From assembly GCF_040049295.1 (NCBI RefSeq), contig NZ_JBDZDQ010000001.1, positions 1,116,001-1,180,000 on the forward strand: a DNA stretch of 64,000 nucleotides, given 5' to 3'. Positions 46,073 through 51,914 of the stretch are shown in pieces. The notes under the pieces were generated by a model that made no database searches, was not told the DNA's origin, and saw only the letters and a program-made list of their open reading frames with translations. Every line of letters begins with the position of its first letter. Position 1 is the first letter of the stretch. Source of the stretch: Sphingomonas sp. KR3-1. Lineage in GTDB: Bacteria > Pseudomonadota > Alphaproteobacteria > Sphingomonadales > Sphingomonadaceae. The translations under genes were made by a program, and so were the position numbers.

Positions 46073-46241
46073 GGGTTCGCGCGGAGGCGCGGAGATTGTG
46101 CTTGTAGCCAGGGCGAGCGCCGCATCGGCGGCAGCGATGTGGAAGGGTCGAGGAAGGGAGGGCCGCTGACGCGGCGAACCTCTCTGCGCCTCTGCGCCTC
46201 TGCGCGAACAAAAGCTTCTTCGCCATGTCTCCGCGTGAACA
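46073..46241. repeat. R3 repeat, diverged copy
   Basis: GGGTTCGCGCGGAGGCGCGG on the left, an inner GGCCGCTGACGCGGCG, and CCTCTGCGCGAAC plus CTCCGCGTGAAC on the right. With the copy at 45153 it brackets the HTH gene. The 332-bp gap 45962-46293 holds this element; outside it there is only AT-rich sequence just upstream of the HTH gene (45980-46040), probably its promoter region. Confidence 0.65.
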
Positions 46242-46293
46242 ACAGGCGAAGCATGGCGCGGGCGACGCCTGGACACCGCCCGCGCGGGCGGGA

Positions 46294-46437
46294 TTATTCC
46301 AGCGGCATATCAACGCAGATCAGCTTGCCGAGCACATAGAAGCAGCCCGGCGGCAGCGGATCGTCGAACGCCAGGGCAACCGAGGGCGCGAGCGCCGACA
46401 GCGCGAACAGGGCGGCGACTGCGATCTTCTTCTTCAT
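46294..46437 (-). CDS. Small secreted two-cysteine protein (47 residues)
   Basis: ATG 46437 follows an excellent ribosome-binding site (CTAGGAGGAGTGCACCC). The signal peptide (MKKKIAVAALFALSALAPSV, ending ALA) leaves a mature peptide of about 24 residues, FDDPLPPGCFYVLGKLICVD then MPLE, whose two cysteines could pair. Short secreted peptides like this are easily missed. The function is unknown, and being a peptide signal or envelope factor is only a guess. Confidence 0.65.
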   Translation of the reverse strand: MKKKIAVAALFALSALAPSVALAFDDPLPPGCFYVLGKLICVDMPLE

Positions 46438-46554
46438 GGGTGCACTCCTCCTAGTGGTGGAGGGGGCAGGCTATCCGAAGCGTCGGGATATTGCCGGGAC
46501 TATTGGCACCGAATTGGCGGCGGCGCGGCCGGAGCCGCGCCGCCTTCCGACGGC

Positions 46555-47166
46555 TTAGAAGTGCGCGATCACGCCGGCCATCGGGCGGATGCTCTTGGCG
46601 CTGTTGAAGGTGTTGATCTCCATGCGCAGGCGCACGCCGCTATTGCCGGTGATGCCGCCCAGGCCGATGTCCTTGGGCCCGACCTCGACGCCGGCGCCAT
46701 AGGTCATCGCGTGATAGTCGCGGCTGTTGTTGCCGAGCGCGTCGAAATTGACCCACTGATAACCGACCTTGCCATAGATCATGCCGCTCTCGCCCGCGCG
46801 CAGGCCGAAGCGGCCGGCGGCGCCGTACTCCCAGTCGATATCGCCCTTGAAGCCCTTCACGACATTGCCCTCGGCGCCGACGAAAACGGGACCGAGCGGC
46901 ACGTTGAAGCCGGCGACGGCCGAGACCAGCCCGCCATCGAAGGCGCGGCCGTTGTTCGAGGGCGGGATGCCGGCGTTGGACTGCTCGTCGAAGCGCTCAT
47001 AGCCGCCCATGATGCCGACATAGGGCTCGAAGCCGAATGCCTTGGTGCCGTCGGGCGCGGTTTCGGTGACCGTGGTGGTCGTGGCGGTGTCGGTATCCTG
47101 GGCCTGGGCAGCGGGGACGGCAAAGGGCAGCGCGGCGAACGCCGCGGCGGCGAGAAGGGTACGCAT
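46555..47166 (-). CDS. Outer-membrane beta-barrel protein (opacity-like)
   Basis: The product is 203 residues. A signal peptide (RTLLAAAAFAALPFAVPAAQ, cut before DTD) is followed by a Thr-rich linker and about eight amphipathic strands (GFEPYVGIMGGYERFD, GPVFVGAEGNVVKGF, GMIYGKVGYQWVNF, SGVRLRMEINTFNS). It ends in GVIAHF, with the C-terminal Phe needed for BAM-mediated insertion. It resembles the OmpA/Opa-like small barrels. The 226-bp gap upstream holds no gene and probably contains its promoter. Confidence 0.82.
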   Translation of the reverse strand: MRTLLAAAAFAALPFAVPAAQAQDTDTATTTTVTETAPDGTKAFGFEPYVGIMGGYERFDEQSNAGIPPSNNGRAFDGGLVSAVAGFNVPLGPVFVGAEGNVVKGFKGDIDWEYGAAGRFGLRAGESGMIYGKVGYQWVNFDALGNNSRDYHAMTYGAGVEVGPKDIGLGGITGNSGVRLRMEINTFNSAKSIRPMAGVIAHF

Positions 47167-47392
47167 GTTGGGGGAATTCCTCGTGACTTACTTCAAAACA
47201 CTCGCCCCGCCGAAGGCACTCCAGATACGCGGAGGCTGGCGGCGGGGCTTGGGTGAAATGCACGGGGAGTCAGGTGGTTGCACTGCAACATGGATTGGGG
47301 TGCGGGTGTGGCCGTGGGGACACGGTTAGGTTGAGCAATTGACAAACACGAAGGAGAGGCGACCTCTGACACCGCCTCCCCCGTGTAAGACA

Positions 47393-47572
47393 TCACGCGT
47401 AACGGATCAGCTTCCAGTTCACGGCATGCCCGTGATAAGGAGGCATCACATTATGCACCGCGATTGGAGCGGTGCCGTAAGGCGACAATTGCGCCTGCCA
47501 AACCCCGCTCTCGGGGCAATGCTGTCCGGTATGCGCGATGGTGCCAATAGGCCAACGGGTCTTAGTAACCAT
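47393..47572 (-). CDS. Small cysteine/tryptophan-containing protein (59 residues)
   Basis: ATG 47572 has GGAGTAAGAACC before it. The product is WPIGTIAHTGQHCPESGVWQ in its first half and MPPYHGHAVNWKLIRYA at the end. The GQxCPxSGxW and MPPYxGxAVxW motifs occur in a widespread group of tiny proteins that I cannot name. The frame stays open upstream through the minisatellite at 47866, but the ribosome-binding site supports the short form. It marks the left edge of the AT-rich patch. Confidence 0.62.
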   Translation of the reverse strand: MVTKTRWPIGTIAHTGQHCPESGVWQAQLSPYGTAPIAVHNVMPPYHGHAVNWKLIRYA

Positions 47573-47692
47573 GGTTCTTACTCCTAGCGGCATTGCAAAA
47601 AGTGCGCTTCGGAGCGTATGACCCTTGTGTCGGTCGCAGGGCACACGTCCTCGACCCAGATGGAGGATGCCGCAAACGTCCCCCATCCAGGA

Positions 47693-47722
47693 GGGCGGGC
47701 TGCTTGCAAGGCAGACCCGCCC
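47693..47722. other. Strong hairpin in the left part of the AT-rich patch
   Basis: GGGCGGG-CTGC (47693-47703) pairs with GCAG-A-CCCGCCC (47711-47722): 11 pairs and one bulge around loop TTGCAAG. It lies in the gap 47573-48088, which otherwise holds the minisatellite and no confident gene. It could be a terminator or part of a small RNA. I could not match it to 6S, SRP, RNase P or tmRNA. Confidence 0.4.
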
Positions 47723-47853
47723 TTCGCGATTCTGCACATACGCCCCACCTGCCTCCCCGGTCAACCCCTTCCCGACATTAGCCCTTAAAATAGCCCCGTT
47801 GCGCGAGGCTAAGACGCGGAGAGCCAGGGCACCAACAGCCTTGCGAGAGCACG

Positions 47854-48084
47854 TTGAGCGGCAGGCGTTTTGACGAGCGTTTTGACGAGCGTTTTGACGA
47901 GCGTTTTGACGAGCGTTTTGACGAGCGTTTTGACGAGCGTTTTGACGAGCGTTTTGACGAGCGTTTTGACGAGCGTTTTGGATCAGCTTCCGTGAGGATT
48001 TTCTACGCAGCATTCAAAGCAAGTTTCTTGATGCGTTTCGCATTAAACTTCGGTAGAAAGTTTACAGCAAACTTGCGGAGTTAG
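47854..48084 (+). CDS. Possible repeat protein with nine RFDE units
   Basis: A TTG-started frame of 76 residues: MSGR, then RFDE nine times, then a hydrophobic/basic tail (SVRIFYAAFKASFLMRFALN). The 12-bp repeat is a whole number of codons and keeps the frame open on both strands, which weakens the case that it is a gene. There is no good ribosome-binding site before the TTG. It ends 4 bp before the next gene. It could instead be regulatory DNA for 48089. Confidence 0.25.
   Translation: MSGRRFDERFDERFDERFDERFDERFDERFDERFDERFDERFGSASVRIFYAAFKASFLMRFALNFGRKFTANLRS
47866..47979. repeat. 12-bp minisatellite, nine perfect units
   Basis: The unit CGTTTTGACGAG repeats nine times without a mismatch (47866-47973) and is followed by a partial CGTTTT. 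Perfect identity implies recent expansion by slippage or unequal exchange. It sits 115 bp upstream of the 48089 gene, where copy number could tune expression. The plus frame gives Arg-Phe-Asp-Glu and the minus frame gives Gln-Asn-Ala-Arg. Confidence 0.95.
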
Positions 48085-48088
48085 TTTA

Positions 48089-48817
48089 ATGGCTGGATTA
48101 AGTGCCAAAGAGAGAAGCCGCAGCCCACGATTTCCGAGCTATCCGTTGAGTGAGGCGGTTTCATATGCTGAGCGCATTTACGAGGGAGTCCATCGCAGCG
48201 CCGTTGATGCCTCCACCGCATTCCAACTCATGGGATTTCGTGGACGTAGTGGCGCGAGCGCGACCGCACTCGGCGCAATTCGCCAGTTCGGCCTTATTGA
48301 GGGAATTGGCGAAAATACACGCATCAGCGATTTGGCGCTGCGGATACTTGAGCCCTCGTCGAGCTTAGAACGTGCTGAAGCTTTGAAAATTGCAGCTCAA
48401 GAACCCGACGTTTTCAGACTCATTCTCGAGCGCTTTGACGGGAGAGTGCCTCCTGCCGATGAGCCAGTGCGCGCGTTTTTGATACGCGACCTAGGATTTT
48501 CAAAAGGTGGCGCCGAGGATTGCCTAACATCGCTGCGAAAAACGGTGGACTATGTGAATTCGTTAGCAGGTGCGAATTTGCCCGCTACAATTCCTATTGA
48601 GGCGGGAACTGATAATCCCGTAGAAAATCAAGACAATTTGAATTCGAACCGGCCGAAAAAAAGCGCTGCGCCTGAGAATAATCGCACTTATCGAATTCCG
48701 CTGACGCGAGAATGCGAAGTGGAGCTAGAATTTCAAGGCGAAGTGACCGAGCGCGCGGTTAGCCGCCTCATTTTGCATATCGAACTGATGAAAGAAATCT
48801 GGACGGAAGAGCAATAG
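48089..48817 (+). CDS. Orphan protein with an AT-rich codon bias, likely acquired
   Basis: The product is 242 residues. The N-terminal 140 residues (FPSYPLSEAVSYAERIYEGV, then ASTAFQLMGFRGRSGASATA and LGAIRQFGLIEGIGENTRIS) read like a helical, winged-HTH-type domain known to me from uncharacterised proteins in environmental and phage-associated settings. The central part (about 175-200) is Asn/Gln/Ser-rich linker, and the C-terminal strand-helix pair ends HIELMKEIWTEEQ. Codons are visibly more AT-rich than in all neighbours. Lateral acquisition is the simplest reading. Function unknown. Confidence 0.7.
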   Translation: MAGLSAKERSRSPRFPSYPLSEAVSYAERIYEGVHRSAVDASTAFQLMGFRGRSGASATALGAIRQFGLIEGIGENTRISDLALRILEPSSSLERAEALKIAAQEPDVFRLILERFDGRVPPADEPVRAFLIRDLGFSKGGAEDCLTSLRKTVDYVNSLAGANLPATIPIEAGTDNPVENQDNLNSNRPKKSAAPENNRTYRIPLTRECEVELEFQGEVTERAVSRLILHIELMKEIWTEEQ

Positions 48818-48864
48818 AACTCTCCGCCCAGATTCATAAGAAAGCTCCCAGGCCGGGGGTCGCG

Positions 48865-49923
48865 TTACTCCGCCGCAATCCCCGCCTTCGAGAACATGTC
48901 CGGCCCGCCTTCGCCGGCATCCTCGTTCGCGACCGGCGTGGCCTTGGCCTTCTGGCGCTTGTCGAACGAATCCCACACTTCGTTCCAGGCGCCGCGGGTG
49001 GCGGCCTTGGAATATTCCGTCGCGCGGGTCTCGAAGAAGTTGGCGTGCTCGACGCCGTTGAGCAGCGGGGCGAGCCAGGGGAGCGGGTGCTCCTCGATCA
49101 TGTAGATCGGCTTGAAGCCGAGCTGACCCAGGCGCCAGTCCGCGATGTAGCGGACATATTTCTTGATCTCCTTGGGCGTCATGCCGTTGACCGGGCCCAT
49201 CTCGAACACCAGGTCGATGAACGCGTCCTCGATGCGCACCGTCTTCTGGCACATGTCGAGAATGTCGTCGCGGACCTGCGGGGTGAGGCAGTTGCGCTCC
49301 TTGCAGAAGGCGTGGAACATCTTGATGATGCCCTCGCAGTGCAGGCTCTCGTCGCGCACCGACCAGCTGACGATCTGGCCCATGCCCTTCATCTTGTTGA
49401 AGCGTGGGAAGTTCATCAGCATCGCGAAGCTGGCGAAGAGCTGCAGCCCCTCGGTGAAGCCGCCGAACATGGCGAGCGTCTTGGCGATGTCCTCGTCGGT
49501 GTCGACGCCGAAGGTGCTCAGATAGTCATGCTTGTCCTTCATCTCCTTGTACTGGAGGAAGGCGGCATATTCGGTCTCGGGCATGCCGATCGTGTCGAGC
49601 AGGTGCGAATAGGCGGCGATGTGGACCGTCTCCATGTTGGAGAAGGCGGTCAGCATCATCTTGATCTCGGTCGGCTTGAATACGCGGCCATATTTCTCGT
49701 GGTAGCAATCCTGCACCTCGACGTCGGCCTGGGTGAAGAAGCGGAAGATCTGGGTGAGCAGGTTGCGCTCGTGATCGGTGAGCTTCTGCGCCCAGTCGCG
49801 GCAATCCTCGCCGAGCGGCACTTCCTCCGGCAGCCAGTGGATCTGCTGCTGGCGCTTCCAGAACTCGAACGCCCAGGGATATTCGAACGGCTTGTAGGTC
49901 TTGCGGGCTTCGAGAAGCGGCAT
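48865..49923 (-). CDS. nrdB: Ribonucleotide reductase class I, beta (radical) subunit
   Basis: NrdB holds the diferric tyrosyl radical needed by NrdA for aerobic deoxynucleotide synthesis. The product is 352 residues. D67, E98, H101 and radical Y105 (in ETVHIAAYSHLLDTIG) keep exactly the spacing of E. coli D84, E115, H118 and Y122. Further ligands lie in FGGFTEGLQLFASFAML and RDESLHCEG. It therefore has the classical tyrosine, not the phenylalanine of subclass Ic. ATG 49923 follows the last of four small membrane-protein genes by 21 bp, suggesting one transcript. nrdA is 2 kb away rather than adjacent. Confidence 0.95.
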   Translation of the reverse strand: MPLLEARKTYKPFEYPWAFEFWKRQQQIHWLPEEVPLGEDCRDWAQKLTDHERNLLTQIFRFFTQADVEVQDCYHEKYGRVFKPTEIKMMLTAFSNMETVHIAAYSHLLDTIGMPETEYAAFLQYKEMKDKHDYLSTFGVDTDEDIAKTLAMFGGFTEGLQLFASFAMLMNFPRFNKMKGMGQIVSWSVRDESLHCEGIIKMFHAFCKERNCLTPQVRDDILDMCQKTVRIEDAFIDLVFEMGPVNGMTPKEIKKYVRYIADWRLGQLGFKPIYMIEEHPLPWLAPLLNGVEHANFFETRATEYSKAATRGAWNEVWDSFDKRQKAKATPVANEDAGEGGPDMFSKAGIAAE

Positions 49924-49944
49924 TGGGGTTACTCCGGGCTGAAC

Positions 49945-50205
49945 TTAGAACGTGATGGGGGTGATGCCGTTGACCGGGCCGAACAGGCCGAAGGTCAGGG
50001 CAGCGAAGAAGAGCCACATCGCCGGCGCGGCGATGAACATGGTGCGGGCGAAACGGCGGACGGCGGCGGGGTCGGCGCCGCCGGGAAGCGGCGGGGCGCC
50101 GACGTCGCTCTCGGCAGCCCGGGCCCTGCGCAGGAACCAGGCCGCGATGGCGAGGTCGCCCGCGAGGACGAGCGTGATGATGCCGAGGAGCACCGCGCCG
50201 CTCAT
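49945..50205 (-). CDS. Small two-helix membrane protein, cassette gene 4
   Basis: The product is 86 residues: helix 1 AVLLGIITLVLAGDLAIAAW, a charged loop (RRARAAESDVGAPPLPGGAD), then helix 2 FIAAPAMWLFFAALTFGLFG, ending GPVNGITPITF. It overlaps the preceding cassette gene by 4 nt and ends 21 bp before nrdB. No family is recognised. Confidence 0.72.
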   Translation of the reverse strand: MSGAVLLGIITLVLAGDLAIAAWFLRRARAAESDVGAPPLPGGADPAAVRRFARTMFIAAPAMWLFFAALTFGLFGPVNGITPITF

Positions 50206-50450
50206 GCCGCGCCTCCCGCGGGCGGAAGCAGGCCGGCAAGATCGGCGATCGCCAGGATCGCGACGAACACCATGCCCATTATGCCGACGATCCGGTACAT
50301 CGCGATGGTGAAGCCGTCGGGCTCGGCGGGATTGACGCCGATGCGGCGCCACATCCGCATGTGCGAGCCCGCGATGCGCTCCGGCACGATCGCGCAGGCC
50401 GCCGTCAGGGCGAACGCCACGACGAGAGCCAGGCCCATGACGCCGCTCAT
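50202..50450 (-). CDS. Small two-helix membrane protein, cassette gene 3
   Basis: The product is 82 residues: helix 1 MGLALVVAFALTAACAIVPE, a basic loop (RIAGSHMRMWRRIGVNPAEP), then helix 2 YRIVGIMGMVFVAILAIADL. The stop and start overlaps (ATGA) with both neighbours indicate coupled translation. No family is recognised. Confidence 0.72.
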   Translation of the reverse strand: MSGVMGLALVVAFALTAACAIVPERIAGSHMRMWRRIGVNPAEPDGFTIAMYRIVGIMGMVFVAILAIADLAGLLPPAGGAA

Positions 50451-50668
50451 GCCGCCCCTCCCGCCAGCGTGAATGCCGTAGCGAAGCCGCCGAGGAACAG
50501 GCCGAGCGCGGCGAGCATCATGCCGGCGATGCGCAGGGCATAGCTCGTCGCCTCCGCCTCGGGCAGGCCGAGCGCACGGCGGGCCAGCGCGGGCTGCACC
50601 AAAGTGGTGAGCCCGGCGGCGCCCGCGACACCGGCGATGCCGGCCATCAAGGCGAGGCTGCGCGTCAT
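50447..50668 (-). CDS. Small two-helix membrane protein, cassette gene 2
   Basis: The product is 73 residues: helix 1 SLALMAGIAGVAGAAGLTTL, loop ALARRALGLPEAEATSYALR, then helix 2 IAGMMLAALGLFLGGFATAF. It is chained to its neighbours by 4-nt overlaps. No family is recognised. Confidence 0.72.
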   Translation of the reverse strand: MTRSLALMAGIAGVAGAAGLTTLVQPALARRALGLPEAEATSYALRIAGMMLAALGLFLGGFATAFTLAGGAA

Positions 50669-51006
50669 TCGTGGTCGATCACCCGGGCGTCGCGGCGGAC
50701 GACGCGGTCGCGGTAGACGATCTTGGTCACCTTGGTGCCGCGGTTGGCGCCGACGCCGAACACGCAGATGCCGAGGAAATAGCCGAAATCATACCAGCCG
50801 CCATTGTTGGGCACGGCATAGACCGAAACCTCGGGCACGATCAGCCGGAGGAACCAGGCGACCGGGAAGATGAAGCCGTGCCACAGCCCGAGCAGGAAGC
50901 CGGGCGCCCCGGGCTGGATCGTCCCGGGCACGCGCGTCGCGCAGGCGGCGAGGAGCAGGAACGCGCCGAGCGCGAGGAGGCGGGCGGGTGTACGAATGGA
51001 CATCAT
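50665..51006 (-). CDS. Predicted lipoprotein with NNGGWYDFG motif, cassette gene 1
   Basis: The product is 113 residues from a double ATG at 51006. A lipobox (FLLLAACATR) predicts lipid attachment. The mature part, GLWHGFIFPVAWFLRLIVPE, then VYAVPNNGGWYDFGYFLGIC, matches by eye a widely spread uncharacterised family with LWHG and NNGGWY motifs. The end is basic (RVVRRDARVIDHE). It is the first gene of the cassette and is divergent from the DUF2171 gene. Confidence 0.75.
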   Translation of the reverse strand: MMSIRTPARLLALGAFLLLAACATRVPGTIQPGAPGFLLGLWHGFIFPVAWFLRLIVPEVSVYAVPNNGGWYDFGYFLGICVFGVGANRGTKVTKIVYRDRVVRRDARVIDHE

Positions 51007-51107
51007 GCAATCCCCCGAACGGGTGAGTGACAGGCAGTGCGAGCCGCTGCATCGTTTCGCCGCCGCGCGCGTTGAGCGTGCGAACCAACCCCCGAAGGAG
51101 AACCGCG

Positions 51108-51371
51108 ATGACGGATCTGAGCGCAATCAAGGAACATATGGAAGTGATCGGCGCGGACGGCGTGCATGTCGGCACCGTTGACCATGTCGAGGGCGACCGC
51201 ATCAAGCTGACCAAGAAGGACTCGGGCGCCGAGGTCGAGGAAGGCACCGGCAGCCATGCCGGGCATCACCACTATATCTCGACCGGCCTCGTCGCCGGCG
51301 TGGAAGGCGACCAGGTCCGCCTGAGCGCCAATGCCGATGTGGCGGTGCAGATCTTCGAAGAAGAAGCCTGA
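51108..51371 (+). CDS. DUF2171-domain protein
   Basis: The product is 87 residues behind CGAAGGAGAACCGCG. It is a small PRC-barrel-like beta protein: IKEHMEVIGADGVHVGTVDH, then VEGDRIKLTKKDS, a His cluster (GSHAGHHHYIS) and an acidic end. DUF2171 proteins are common in this group, often in several copies, and associated with stress; no mechanism is known. Confidence 0.88.
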   Translation: MTDLSAIKEHMEVIGADGVHVGTVDHVEGDRIKLTKKDSGAEVEEGTGSHAGHHHYISTGLVAGVEGDQVRLSANADVAVQIFEEEA

Positions 51372-51373
51372 AC

Positions 51374-51850
51374 TCAAATCCCCCTCTCCCTCTGGGAGAG
51401 GGGGAAGCCGCGAAGCGGCGCGGGGTGAGGGTGACCGCGACGAGCCCTGCGGCCGGCGCCCCTCACCCTTCCTTTGCCGACGCAATGGGCCCCTTCCCTC
51501 TCCCCAAGGGAGAGGGAGATTTGGCTCAGAACACCGTCGATATTCTCCAGCACGTCGTTGTTCCAGAACCGCAGCACCCGATAGCCTTCACGCTCGATGA
51601 AGCGCGTGCGACGCGCGTCATATTCGGCTGCCTCCGCATGCTGGCCGCCATCCACTTCGATCACCAGGCGCTCGGCGAAGCAGAGCAAATCCACGCGATA
51701 CCCGCCTATCGGCGCCTGAAACCGCCACTTGCACTCGGGGAAGGCCTCGCGGAGCGCGCGAAGCAGCCTCTTCTCGGCATCCGTGACGTTCCGGCGCAGC
51801 TCGCGGAGCTGCGGCACGGTACCCGACGGTTGATCCTGATAGAGGCGCAC
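51374..51850 (-). CDS. DUF559-type endonuclease with repeat-encoded ends
   Basis: The product is 158 residues from GTG 51850. Residues 15-110 are a DUF559 domain, the Vsr-like PD-(D/E)XK fold: RRNVTDAEKRLLRALREAFP, PIGGYRVDLLCFAERLVIEV, then DGGQHAEAAEYDARRTRFIE and GYRVLRFWNNDVLENIDGVL. From about residue 111 to the stop the sequence (SLSLGEREG and onward) is read from an R2 repeat arm, so the true fold ends there. The ribosome-binding site lies in another R2 copy upstream. The enzyme may nick DNA at mismatches or ends; family members are mostly uncharacterised. Confidence 0.82.
   Translation of the reverse strand: MRLYQDQPSGTVPQLRELRRNVTDAEKRLLRALREAFPECKWRFQAPIGGYRVDLLCFAERLVIEVDGGQHAEAAEYDARRTRFIEREGYRVLRFWNNDVLENIDGVLSQISLSLGEREGAHCVGKGRVRGAGRRARRGHPHPAPLRGFPLSQRERGI
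51380..51518. repeat. R2 repeat inside the 3' end of the DUF559 gene
   Basis: CCCCTCTCCCTCTGGGAGAG on the left, an inner GCCGCGAAGCGGCG dyad and GGGGTGAGGGTG, CCCTCACCCTTCC, then CCCTCTCCCCAAGGGAGAGG on the right. It follows the DUF2171 stop by 8 bp and supplies the last 48 codons of the opposite-strand gene. Confidence 0.75.
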
Positions 51851-51852
51851 TC

Positions 51853-51908
51853 GCCCTCACCCTTCCGCCGCCTTTGGCGGCTCCCTCCCTCTCCCAGAGG
51901 GAGAGGGA
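51853..51908. repeat. R2 half-element between nrdA and the DUF559 gene
   Basis: CGCCCTCACCCTTCCGCCGC, a CCGCCTTTGGCGG dyad and CCCTCTCCCAGAGGGAGAGG. It corresponds to the right half of the complete R2 copies and lies 6 bp after the nrdA stop, so it may act as the nrdA terminator. Confidence 0.7.
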
Positions 51909-51914
51909 ACTAGC

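Noticed and set aside
47573..47853. Possible 6S RNA, SRP RNA or tmRNA in the gap
   Set aside because: A strong hairpin is present, but none of the conserved sequence motifs of these RNAs could be found on either strand.
47866..47979. CRISPR-like array
   Set aside because: The 12-bp units are contiguous with no spacers and there are no cas genes; this is a minisatellite.
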